A stretch of DNA of 64,000 nucleotides from Amorphophallus konjac (lineage: Eukaryota; Streptophyta; Magnoliopsida; Alismatales; Araceae). The stretch is taken from positions 145,522,064 to 145,586,063 of the forward strand of contig CM040126.1 in NCBI GenBank assembly GCA_022559845.1, given 5' to 3'. Every line of letters starts with the position of its first letter. Positions within the stretch are counted from its first letter, which is position 1. The notes beneath the pieces were generated by a model, which saw nothing but the letters and a program-made list of their open reading frames with translations, was not told the DNA's origin and made no database searches. Below are positions 44,478-55,821 of this stretch, piece by piece. Position numbers and translations under genes: made by a program.

Positions 44478-44851
44478 GACTCAGGCGTTATCACAAACAC
44501 ATACACTTGTTAAGACATTTGCTCGTGCACAAACACATACACTTGTTTAAAAGCATTGACAAGTCTGAGACCAATTCACTTAACGGGCATTATCACAAAC
44601 ATTTATGAAGAACCAATTCTAATTAGCTCTCAGCCAATAATCTACCACTACACTAAATTCACAAACACTTGTTAAGGCATTGACCATACACACACTTGTT
44701 TAAAAGTAGTGACACGTTTGAGACCAAATCACTCAACAGGCATCGCACATACACACTTGTTAAGTCATTGCGCATACACATACACTTGTTAAGACGTTGC
44801 TCTATTACAAACACTTGTTAATGCATTATCATAAACGCATACACTTGTTAA
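44478..44851 (+). repeat. Degenerate minisatellite, unit about 30 bp
   Basis: Units contain ACACTTGTTAAGGCATTG preceded by CACAAACACATAC, with at least nine degenerate units. Two segments also share GACCAATTCACTTAAC / GACCAAATCACTCAAC, hinting at a higher-order period of about 160 bp. The last unit runs directly into the RHD3-like exon fragment. Confidence 0.75.
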
Positions 44852-45082
44852 GGCACCTACTTCAAAGAAATGGATGCCTTTTGGGGCAGGCAAGTTCTCA
44901 TATTTTGCTGTTGAAGGTTGCCTAACCATAAGATACTTTCAAATGCTAGCATGACATAGAGTCACTATTTGTTTTTTAGGTCACAGACTACTAAAGGGAT
45001 TTGGTTGGCTAAGTGTGCTGAAATTGAACCTTGTACACTTGTTATGGATTTGGAAGGCACAGATGGAAGGGAGAGTGGAGAG
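44852..45082 (+). pseudogene. RHD3-like (atlastin-type GTPase) exon fragment
   Basis: 44,852-44,889 encodes GTYFKEMDAFWG, matching GTNFREMDAFKG of plant RHD3, and ends at a GC-type donor (AG|GCAAGT). 44,980-45,082 follows TTTTTTAG and encodes [20 protein letters not shown], then [14 protein letters not shown], ending at AG|GTATC. Both borders fit the split arginine codon of the RHD3 family. RHD3 fuses ER tubules. Neither the P-loop exon before it nor the DDTAFEKQ-type exon after it is found, and W replaces K at a conserved position, so this is a fragment. Confidence 0.72.
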
Positions 45083-46792
45083 GTATCTTTCCACTATTTA
45101 TGTAGTTATGATGCCCATGTGTTCTTTAAAAATTTACTTATAAATTTATAATAGTGTGGAAATAAGAAAAGTAATTCTGACTTTGATTTTTTTGTCTCTG
45201 AAGATGAAGGAATTTTGCAGAGCAGAGCATCATCTTGAAAATCTTCCTGAGTTTGCTGACAAGGTATTCCCTAAATCTGACTAAAAAGTTGTTGCATGAA
45301 TATCTGTCAAATATTGTACATTCTTTAGACAAATGTTCTTTATATTGTGGACTTGAGTTACTGCTGCTGAGGTACATAGTTGATTGATTTCTTTTGCATA
45401 GTCAATTTTCCAGTTTACAAATTGTTGTTCTGCACAAAGACTTGGATTGCATTTTCCTTTTTCTTTTCCCCATATGCTTCAAAATGCTTATCTGCATTTT
45501 CTTTACCTTTTCTGAGTACTAAAGCAAATGCTTGAGTATAATATAATATTATAGAATTTTCTTTGGCAACTTTGTTTGATTATAATTGCCATCATTTGCT
45601 TGCTTTTTTTCTGAGAAAAAGTAGTGAATTATATCACCAATTTTTATAACATGAACAGAGGTAATACAATCCAGAGAGGAGAGGAGAGGGGAGGTTCCTT
45701 ATCCTCAAATAATTACTACATGAGATTGAGCGTTTTCAACTCCTCATACCAATAAGGGCTGGACTGAGCCCTGATCTGGTGTGTATTGCCCTGCCCATTG
45801 GTGTATTGAATGGGCTTTTTATTACCCTTTCCTCTATGCAAATTTGAGACGATTATGCATTTGGCTTTTTATTTCTCTTGTGCAAATTTGGGATGATTAT
45901 GTATTTGTCTTTCTATTGCCCTTTCTCTTGTGCAAATTTGAAATTTGGGACGATTATGTGTTTTTTTTCCACAAGTCATTGGCATTTACAAGTGTTAATT
46001 GGGTTTAAATCATTAAAAGCTAGATCATAGTTGTAATTATTGAAATTAGTCTACAAGTTAACATATGGGATAAAAGCCCTAAAATTTCATGAAATTTTGG
46101 TTTTGGAATGAAAAATGCCATGAAATGGCCTCAACGTCGATTGTGCATATATACTTGACTGAGTCGGCCAGAGTTGGTCTGAGTGGGTCCAACTTCCGAG
46201 TCGGACTGAGTTGTACCATGTCAGGGCCTGCCCAAGCCAATGTAGATCAGCTATCCGGCAAACCTTGGCCATAATATGTGCCTTTTGGGACATGGAAGAA
46301 TGGATGTCAATTCATTTGAAACATCAGTTGAAGTAAAGATAGTATTCTCTTCCTTAAGCTTCATCTTCTTAATGTAACTAAAATGACTTGCTGCATGAGG
46401 TTGTAATTCAGAAAATGTTAAATACAATGCTAACTTCTCATAGTTCTCTCATTACTTTGGAGCTTTGCACTACAGTTGAGTGACTCATCTTGACTACTTG
46501 TTACGCTGAATTTGTTCAGTAAGCTCTGAAGATGGTCTGAAGGTTGTCAAATTGAGAGGAGAAGCTATGCGGGTTAGCAGCAGCTAGCTTAGTAAGTAGG
46601 CATGTGTTCTTCTATAGCAGGTGGTCATGCTGTGGCAGTCATTACTTGCTCTTTTTTTCCATTCAGGATGCTGCAGATGATGTTCAGAGTGCAATGGTCA
46701 GTGTCATCTGTCTTGATTCAGATTAGATATAAATTTAGTGCATTCAAATTCATGCCCATTAAGAGTCCATTGATGAAAAGAAGATGTTGAAA
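45083..46792. other. Intergenic after the RHD3 fragment
   Basis: A small tandem repeat at 45,833-45,960 repeats GTGCAAATTTGGGA...GATTATG three times. Short exon-like stretches at 45,204-45,263 and 46,668-46,697 have splice-like borders, but I cannot assign them to a family. Confidence 0.35.
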
Positions 46793-47755
46793 CTTTTCTT
46801 AATAATTTACTGTACATGTTGGGCTTATGATTTTACAGTCAACTCAGCTCGCTGCCTGCCTCGTTGGGTCCGTAAATTTGGCCATTTTGCTAAAATTATA
46901 AATATTTTTTATAAGACTGAATAAACATATGATTTTGAGAATAGCCATAGTTTTGAGTTTTCATCATCCTTGCAGTACACATTATCAAAAGATATATATA
47001 TATCTTAGTTCTGATTATGTGAGCTCATTAAAAAGGAATCTTATGTTCACCAATTGTGACCTCCTAACATACTTCTCGAGTATTTTGGGAATGACTTGTC
47101 CCTGTACACTTAACATTCCAAGTCATACTATCGACGGATATACACGTATTCATATTTATGAAAATAATATGATATTATTTGATTTTAAATTTTAATTTAT
47201 TTTTTAAATAAATACAAATATTCATAGATATATTTACACTTTTGATGGATATATCCATATTAAAAGGGAATGATGAACCCTTTCTTAATAATTTATTGTG
47301 CATGTTGGGCCTATATATAAATTTGGCGTCAACTCAGCTCACTGCCGTCTTGTAGGGTCTGTGAGTTTGACCGTTTTGCTAAGATTATAAGGATATTTGT
47401 ATAATACCTAATAAACATCAAATTTTTAGAATAATCATAGTTTTGGATTATCATCGGCATGGCGGTACATATTATCAAAAGATAACTTAACTTCTGATTC
47501 CGTGAACTCATTAAAAGGGAATCTTAGGTTCACTAATTGTGACCTCCTAACATTCTTCTTGAGTATTTTGGGAACGACTTTTCTCTATACATCTAATATT
47601 TCAAATGATATTATCGACGGATATATTCGTATTCATATTTATAAAAAAAATAAGATACTATCTGATTTTACAATTTAATTTATATTTTTTAGATGGATAC
47701 AGATATCCCTAGATGTATTCGTAACCTTGACAGATATACCTGTATTTATATCTGT
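46793..47755 (+). repeat. Tandem duplication, unit about 480 bp
   Basis: 46,793-47,276 and 47,277-47,755 align throughout, sharing TTCTTAATAATTTA, GTCAACTCAGCTC, TTGTGACCTCCTAACAT and GAGTATTTTGGGAA. A third, more diverged partial copy is at 51,545-51,860. No coding content. Confidence 0.85.
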
Positions 47756-48801
47756 AAAAATAATAAGATATTATGTAAATATTGTATTTATAAAATCGTC
47801 ACAGATAATACATGATATTGATCGAACCGAATCCCATCCATTTACGTCCCTAAACATATTTGATCAATGGTAAGCCGTACAGCTAAAGTTTCTGATGGGC
47901 CGAGGCCGTCGTTGTCCCTTCGTTACACCGATGACAACTTGACTCCCTTAAATCACGTTTCTGTGCTGTGAAAGAGAAGAAGAAAAATCACAACTGCATG
48001 GTGTAGTTCACCTTATAATTAACGTTAGACACCACAAGCCCATTAGTTAAACGGATGGCTTTAGCGGGCCCAAATCTAAATGTAGTTACTTCTAGGTGAG
48101 TTGACACGGCCAAGTAATTAATCTTCTATTGTAATTACACTAATCACATAGAAGTACAGCTAGAATTTCAGTATAGGGTTAGTTTAATTGAGGGTTAAAG
48201 TTAGTTCAGAGTTAATGTTTTTTGCTTTGATAATAGGGAGTTAACTCGGAAATAAAGAGCATAGTTTAAAAAGTCTTCGTATGTTTGTGAGACATTTTAT
48301 TTAAGTTTCGTAACGCGTAAGTCTTAAGACATAACAATACATAAGTATTAATATATTAAGAAAATAATCTTAAAATCATCAAAAAAATTAAAAATAATAT
48401 TAATTTCATATGTTAATACTATATCAACTCAACGATAAATTCATGTTATTTCAAAAGTATTAAATTACGAGTTAATTGACTAGCGCAATTGATTCGTCAT
48501 CTTCCCCGTATGGGAGAGGATCCGAGTTCGAACCCGATTATCCCCTCTACATTGAAATAAAAGGTATATACCGAGAAAAAAATATTGAACTTACTCCCAA
48601 ACTTAAAATAGTCACTTAATTATATAGATGGAGTAGCCATCCGTAGGTATAGATATAATTGCCATAAGGTTGTGCGAAAAATACCTCCTAATTAAAAAGA
48701 ATAGTACCGAAGAAATTGTTAGGATTTGTTTACACCCTGAAGAAAAAAGCGCCAACCACACATAATCACTTTTGGCCATACATATTAAACATGTGTCAAA
48801 T
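47756..48801. other. Intergenic, contains a tRNA-like SINE candidate
   Basis: No gene is seen. The SINE-like segment is listed separately. Confidence 0.35.
48470..48575 (+). mobile_element. tRNA-derived SINE-like sequence
   Basis: TAGCGCAATTGA resembles the tRNA A box, and GAGTTCGAACCC 45 bp later resembles the B box. A tail of T/A-rich sequence with an A run follows. It does not fold as a complete tRNA, so a SINE or tRNA pseudogene is more likely than a gene. Confidence 0.4.
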
Positions 48802-49327
48802 TAGACCTGTCAACGGATCCCGGATATTATCCGGATCCGCTTCGAAATCGAATCCGTATTAACGGATAATATTCGAATTTATATTCATTTTTTCGGATAC
48901 GGATAATATCCGAATTCGAATCGGAACAGATATGGATATTATAATATTCGCTTCAAAAAATATTCATTCGTAATATTATATATCATATAATATATATTTT
49001 TAAATAATATATTATAAAATAAATAATATTGTAGAGAAATTTAGATATTTTATAGTTGTATTTTAATTTAGAGTTTATTTTATATATATTTGACATTTTA
49101 TAGTTATATTTTATATACTTTTAACATTTTATAATTGTATTTATATACTTTTGAATTTGAATCGAATAATTCAAATTTTAAAACGGAGCGAATACGGATA
49201 GTCATATATTCGCTTCGTATCCGAATTTAAATCAGAGCGGATCAAAATCAGATAATTCAAAAATTTAAAACGGAATGGATACGAATAGTCATATATTCGC
49301 TTCGTATCCACACCGTTGATAGGCCTA
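48802..49327. mobile_element. hAT-type MITE, 526 bp
   Basis: The ends TAGACCTGTCAACGG and CCGTTGATAGGCCTA are inverted with 13 of 15 matches. The 8-bp flanks TGTCAAAT and TGTCAAAC match at 7 of 8. The termini resemble those of the element at 30,047, so the two belong to related families. Confidence 0.8.
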
Positions 49328-49335
49328 TGTCAAAC

Positions 49336-50025
49336 AAGCCGTCTCCAGTACTGTTAGTGTTAGTGTCTACAGTGACATCCATTCTTAGATAGATCACACC
49401 CTTATTTAGTCTCTTTTGTTCTATGAGAAAAGAGAGCACACTCTGGTCCCTTGTGGCCAGGTGGGAAGGGTGAACAATAGTAGAACGTGCTAAGCTACCG
49501 AAATTACAACACAACATGTTTATGATCTTCCACACTAACTTAAATTAAATCATGATTTGTCGACTCGATAATCCGTATCGGATTGAGATCGCTCTGATTT
49601 GGTACGGTATGTCTGAGTCGCATGCGATTCGGGCCAACTCGATCAGTCATCACCTCACCCTACATATCTTTCTTCCCCCATCCCGATGCCCTCTCATTTC
49701 GACAGCAATTTTTCCCCCTCCCATTTGCCCTCCCACAGTGGTAGTCCACCTTGACGTCCCCGCCCCACCCTCGGCAGTACTCCCCCACAGCGGCTGATAA
49801 CCTCCCTTTTGGCCGAATTATCGTCACCGCCGTTAAATCTCGTCTACCATTGTCAGATCCTCGTCGTCATTGTTGGATCCTCGTCAGAGTATACTTAATT
49901 AGAAGGTTGCAGAGAAGGGTAGAGGGAGGAGCGACTCGATCCGACTCGGCCAGATCATGTCTTGAATTTTCGTGGATCCGAGTAGCCCCTATTCGGACCG
50001 AGTGGGCGGAGTTCTAAGATACCGA

Positions 50026-50059
<34 letters not shown>

Positions 50060-50613
50060 AAATCTATATATATATATATATATATATATCAAAATCTCAT
50101 GTATTTTACTTTATATACCTATATTCTATATATATATACCCCCGTAACAGATTGTATTTCATCACGCATATATTTATACTTTCATCCACCGTTGTTTAGC
50201 TTAATTTTATGTGGACCAAGATAGAAACAGGACTAATTTATCCTTGTTAAATCTACTCACACTATCAAAATAATGATATATATATATATATATATATTAT
50301 CTTTCATATTCTTTTGCGTATCTCTTTAACCTTCATTTTCTACGTGTGGAATAAAATATCCTGCATGTTAATTAACTTGGACGGTATAATTGAAATCCAC
50401 GGTGTACAAGTAAAATGATATTACTTGTAGTACCATGCATGAGGGGGTACAAATGCCAAAACATAGGCTATGACATAAAATATACAAAATCCCAAGGGTT
50501 CAAGGTGTGTAATTATTTTATTATATTATATATATTTGTCTACCCTCGTCCGATCAGTTGATGTGCCCCCAAGTTTTGTCTCCATCCAAGTGGACACATG
50601 CACTTGATTGAAA

Positions 50614-50687
<74 letters not shown>

Positions 50688-50971
50688 ATTAAGTTGTCTA
50701 ATTAAAGAGGGGAGATGTTCCAATGGGCCGGCCCTGAATTAAGTGTCTAATTAAGAGGGGAGATGTTCCAATGGGAGATGTTCCAATGGGCCGGCCCCAA
50801 TCCATTAAAGAGACCCTTCACAGCTAGGGAGGCCTAACCCTAGCTAGCTACCAAGCCTCTACGAAGAGTCCCCGGCGTGCATGCCATGCAAAACCAGGTA
50901 AGGGACTACGTACTTAATGTCAAACAGCGACATGGGTGATGTGATGATGGAAGAAGGGCAGGTAGATATAT

Positions 50972-51010
<39 letters not shown>

Positions 51011-53430
51011 CTAACTAAAAGTCATGGGAGTCCCAATGTTCTTGCCGCCGCCGCCAATGGAGGGGTTCATGGTCGACAAAACTAAGCCTACTTACTAATA
51101 ACATGCAACATAGAGAGAGAGAGAGAGAGGTAGTTGGAGACCCAGTGAGCCCTAACATCATTTGGAGGGTGGAAGGGTTGATGAGACGTTGTCTAAGGTT
51201 GTCCCATGTGGGTGCCATGCCCGAAGAAACTCCTCCTCCGTGGGAATGCCAACATCAGGTGGCCCAATGGGCTTTTGTCCTATCTGCCTTCTGCTCCATC
51301 CATGTGGAGCCCAGTCCACTTGATCCGGCTGTTGTTGCTTGCTGATGTTCTATCACTGTACATAACGTTACGGATGTCAAAAATGTTCGTAAACTCGATT
51401 AATCGCATCACCTGACTCACGATGGGTCGAGTAATATCCGAATAAATAGATATAGATTTAGGTTTGGATATGTTTAAAATATATGTTACATATTTAGATA
51501 GGGTATAGATTTAGTGCATCCGAATTCATACTCGATTCGAATCCATTCTCGATAACTCATTGTGCATGTTAGGCCTATGATTTTAGTATAAACTCAACCC
51601 GTTGCCCTCCTTGTGGGGTTTATGAGTTTCACCGTCTTGTTAAAATTGTAAGGACGTTTTTATAAAACATAAAAATTACTTTGGTAAGAAAATTATTGGC
51701 CGGATCATTTTACTTTTTTCACTTCTCATAAATCTCATGTTCCCTTGGATGTGGACGTATACTCAATTGATTTATAGACGGGTACGGATATCCACAGATA
51801 TATCTATACCCGTGATAGATATACTCATATTCATACCCGCGAAAATAATAAGGTACTATATGAGTATGATAATTATAAAATTTTACAAATAAGTTATGGT
51901 ATTAATTTATCTAAGTCAATGGATGGATGGATCCACGTAGATGTGCAGATCAGAAACTTGTTCATAAGTGAGCTGGTAATGGTAATAATAATAATGTGAT
52001 TTTGTTTTTTCTCACCAAATGATTTATTAACACGCTCCTTTAATTAATTACTTACAACCCACTATACAGCTCCTCCCTATTGTTTGTTGACACACTTAAC
52101 ACACTAGGTAATTAAGCCCTATTGGTCAACAGTGTTGAAAAGATATATATATATATATATATATTAATAATTAATTAATTAATTAAGTTGACATCCCTTA
52201 ATTTTTTAAATAAAGAAGGTCACATGGTCATTCTTTAGGACGGACCCACTTTGAGTTCCAGCTTTGTTTTATTAGGAAATGCACACGAGGGCCATCACAG
52301 GCATGATGACGTGCGTGATTGGGAAATAATCGCTTTGTTTTAGCAGATGTCACAATTGATACTGATATCGATAGGGGGTTATTTGATTATAATGTATATA
52401 TTTCATCAATTTTAATACCATTATATCAAAAAAGACCAAATTGAATACATATTCAAATATGTATTAAAAATGATGCGATCAAGATTATTGCGTGAGTTCA
52501 AAAATAATATATCCCACCTTCCGCCACTTTCAATTTATTTTTATTTCCCTTCAATCGTCATCTTAATTATCCTTTTATATAAATATCAATATTGAATTGT
52601 ATAATGTAAAGATATTAATATCAAAATGAAGACTCCGATGAAACAACGAGGACTTAAGAAGGATTTTCTGCCCCATAATTAATTTTAACTTCTTCTTAGA
52701 AAAAAAATAAGTATGCTTATTGCTATGCATCTTTGCTAATAGTCAAAATGAGACTCTCATAGCAATTAGTGCACCCCCCAATTAGCAGAATTATTCGATT
52801 TAATTCGTGTTGAAGGTTTTATAATTTTGCTTCTTCTCATAGACACCGTAAAATTGGGATCAAGGGGAGCTTAATTAATTACTATAGACTTAGTTGCATT
52901 TATGGGAAAATAAATAAAATAGAAGTTTGAGAAAAATGCCCATGCAGTAAGTTGACGAAAAAATGCAATAAATGTATTAATTTTTCACAAAGTGCATCCA
53001 TCTGAAAGAGAATCCATCCTTCTGTGTTTTCCCTCCATCAATTCTAGGAATAAAAACATTAGATATCATAATATTATCTTAAAATATCAAGAAATTAACC
53101 AAGTGTACGCGTGCCCCGTGTGTATACGTAATGACATTTTTGCACATTAATCCCCTACAAAATTAATCATGTAATTATCGATTAATCACTAAATCATAGT
53201 TGTTTTTTATAAATCCCCGCAATCTTTAAATTTAACTCTCAGTAAACCCTTGTGGTCAGCGAACGAGAAAAAAAAACATGCCGTTAAAGATGGAAGGAAG
53301 ATCATGTTTAGGTCATAAATTTACAAAATAACCTTTCCCCGAGCGTCTAAGTGGCAGGTGCGAGCTTGATTTGAGCGACTACCAGGCGGTCACGGACCGG
53401 ACCGTGGTGCCGTGCATATCACCTCTTACG
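49336..53430. other. Intergenic, repeat- and microsatellite-rich
   Basis: It contains a dispersed repeat at 49,552-50,015 related in inverse orientation to 33,960-34,255; TA microsatellites at 50,028-50,088, 50,277-50,297, 50,617-50,660 and 52,143-52,164; GA runs at 50,661-50,687 and 50,977-51,008; the MITE-related segments at 50,708 and 50,759; and the third copy of the 480-bp repeat (51,545-51,860). No gene is recognised. Confidence 0.4.
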
Positions 53431-53732
53431 AGGGTTTGATGTCTCGATCGATCCGACTGTCTCGGTCACGTCATGAGACGGGTCGGGTCGGTCCGGTCTC
53501 GCTCCGTCTCAGTCCATCTCGCTCCGTGTTAAAATAAAAAAAGATTATATATATATATAATATATATAAAATAATAGAATAACATAGAAAATGATAATAT
53601 ATATATATAATAATATAATACTAAAATAATAAAACGTCTCGATCATGACCCACGACCCGAACGTCCCGCTGTCCGCCTGAGTCGGGTCGGGTCGTGCGGG
53701 TCGGGACGGGTCACAATGGGATGACAAACCCA
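53431..53732. mobile_element. MITE with GGTTTGTCGTC ends, copy 2
   Basis: It has the same layout and core as 39,485-39,774: ends AGGGTTTGATGTC and GGGATGACAAACCCA, GGGTCGGGTCG blocks and an AT core. Confidence 0.7.
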
Positions 53733-53812
53733 GTCTCCTACTGCTCCCAACCCGGCCAGAGGACAGGGGGAGGGGGGAGAGAGAGAAGGGGGAAGAGAGA
53801 GAGAGTGTAGCA

Positions 53813-54240
53813 ATGGCAACGACAGGAGGTGGAGGGGGAGGGAGAGAAGGGAGAAGAGAGCAGCAGGAGACGTACCCTCCTCCACACCCGGGATGCCGTC
53901 ACCACCGGCCTTCTCTCCTGGCATTGGCGCCGCCGTTGGAACCAACTCCCCCACCTCGACCTCTACCACGCCACCGCTTGCAAACACCACCCGCACCCCT
54001 CCAGTGCCAACCTACCAGATGCCCAGCTTCGTCGCCATTGTCGACGCGGTCCTCCCCAGCCTGCATGTGGTGTGGCGGACCCTCCACTGCCTCACCCTCC
54101 ATCCCGCCTGCCAAAACCACGACTGGGTGCCAAGATCGACCATTGGGTTCACCTCGCCATGGCCGCCCGACAAGTCGTGGTGCTGGTGCTGGACTTCCCA
54201 TGGCTCAATGGAAACTACAACTTGGGCATCTCCACCGTGA
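53813..54240 (+). pseudogene. F-box protein remnant with frameshifts
   Basis: HTRDAVTTGLLSWHWRRRWN and QLPHLDLYHATA match the second half of a plant F-box (TRDAVRTSVLSRRWRHLW..LPHLDL). IVDAVLPSLHVVW, LTLHPACQNHDW and LGAKIDHWVHLAMA match the following region, but they lie in two different frames. The F-box start is replaced by GA-rich low-complexity sequence. F-box proteins are substrate adaptors of SCF ubiquitin ligases; this copy is broken. Confidence 0.6.
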
Positions 54241-54254
54241 GAGGGGGGCGTTTC

Positions 54255-54285
<31 letters not shown>

Positions 54286-54621
54286 CGATACGTGACTCTC
54301 TCTCTCATTTTTGTGAATTTTTTAATGATTTCAATATATTCCAATCATTGGAATGGACAAAAAATCTCCAAAATTAGGTGAATGGATAATAATATCTATA
54401 AATTTTAAAATTTAAATGTAAAAAGTAGAGATTTTTTAAACAACTCCATATAAATTAAAATCCATTCATATCTAGGTTCATTCTCAAACACGGTGATTGA
54501 ACCATCATTTTCAAATCAAAAATTCACATCTCTTTTAAAAATATATAAAATTTAAATTCTATATAATCTGATAAACCCAAAAATATTTTCAAAGGCAGCC
54601 TAATTCAAACAGCGCTAGCTC
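54241..54621. other. Spacer, no gene recognised
   Basis: It begins with a C run and CT repeats (54,257-54,287) and then is AT-rich. Confidence 0.35.
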
Positions 54622-54843
54622 TCAGACTTGCCATATCATCCTCGGAGGAGAACTACGGGCGTCCTTTTTCTTTACCTGGCGTGCCATCGCTAGCTTCCTC
54701 CTGTTTGCTCCTCTGAAACATGCGAACTCCAAGAACTTCAAACCGATCCAAATGCCCTCATGAGTCCGCCACAGGGAGTCATCATTGATCACATTTTGAG
54801 TAAATGTGTGTGGCATGCGTACGTATTGCATATGTAGTATCAT
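54622..54843 (-). pseudogene. Possible F-box FBD-region fragment on the opposite strand
   Basis: The minus strand encodes GLKFLEFACFRGANRRKLAM, which resembles the FBD region of F-box/LRR proteins (LK.VE..GF.G...E...). The match is weak and short. Its orientation is opposite to the F-box fragment 400 bp away. Confidence 0.25.
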
Positions 54844-54984
54844 CCTAGTAAGTGTAGATTAATTTTCGTGATTCTTCTCACAAGCTTCTTCCCTTTTATC
54901 CTGCAGGTTTAAATCTTTTTTAAGATTACTTCATTTTAAATTTTGACTTAATAATATCTATGTCTATATATATGTGTGTGTGTG

Positions 54985-54987
<3 letters not shown>

Positions 54988-55058
<71 letters not shown>
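54988..55058. repeat. TA microsatellite, about 35 units
   Basis: A near-perfect TA run of 71 bp, about 220 bp upstream of the MYB TATA box. A CT run follows at 55,181-55,209. Confidence 0.95.
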
Positions 55059-55063
<5 letters not shown>

Positions 55064-55177
55064 AGTCTGAATCCCGTCGGTACCATAAAATTAAGACCGA
55101 AATTTAATAATATAATTAGCTTTGTAACTCATCTTATTTACAAAAACAAATTAAAGAAAAACTCAAGTTAAACTTGC

Positions 55178-55209
<32 letters not shown>

Positions 55210-55275
55210 AATATAGCCCAAGCTTGTGGGTGCCATGTAGCCCCGTGTAACCAGGAGATTCGCACGTAGAGACCT

Positions 55276-55282
55276 TATAAAT
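55276..55282 (+). promoter_or_regulatory. TATA box of the MYB gene
   Basis: TATAAAT lies 175 nt upstream of the ATG at 55,457. A transcription start around 55,306-55,312 would give a 5' leader of about 145-150 nt. Confidence 0.6.
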
Positions 55283-55412
55283 TTGTGCTCCCACTTCCCC
55301 CACTCTCCAAGAACCCCACACCCAACAGCTCTTCTTTTGCCTACAGAGGCTCCCTTTGGTGACCCAGAAAGTTAGATAGCTCTTTCTCTCCCGCTAGGCT
55401 AGCTCTCGGGTG

Positions 55413-55456
55413 GCTCTCTCTCTCTCTCTCTCTCTCTCAGAGAGAGAGAGAGAGAG
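55413..55456. repeat. CT/GA inverted repeat abutting the MYB start codon
   Basis: A run of about 13 CT units is followed directly by about 9 AG units ending at the base before ATG. In RNA this could form a long hairpin right before the start codon. Confidence 0.85.
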
Positions 55457-55775
55457 ATGGGGAGGAGGCCTTGTTGTTCCAAGGAGGGGCTCAACAGAGG
55501 TGCTTGGTCTGCCCGGGAAGACCGGATCCTCGTCGACTACATCAAGACTCACGGCGAAGGCAAATGGAGGGACCTCCCCCGAAGAGCAGGTCTTCTTCCA
55601 TCTTCTTCTTCTTAGTGATCTCTTAATTAGTTTTCTCATTCCTTCGTTCTTTCTCTTGTTGATTTCTGCCATCGATCTTTCCCAAGATATAATCCCATAA
55701 TACATATAATTACCTCTCTGCTGGTATCTACTATATGTACATTCTCCCGCACTTGTTGCACCAATGCGCGCACAG

Positions 55776-55821
<46 letters not shown>

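Noticed and set aside
45204..45263. Exon-like stretch (MKEFCRAEHHLENLPEFADK) and another at 46,668-46,697
   Set aside because: Splice-like borders alone are not enough; neither fits the RHD3 exon order or any family I recognise.
48470..48575. Functional tRNA gene
   Set aside because: A- and B-box-like sequences occur, but no complete cloverleaf can be drawn; kept only as SINE-like.
51024..51098. 24-codon ORF MGVPMFLPPPPMEGFMVDKT after a GA repeat
   Set aside because: Too short, and no support beyond an ATG after a GA tract.
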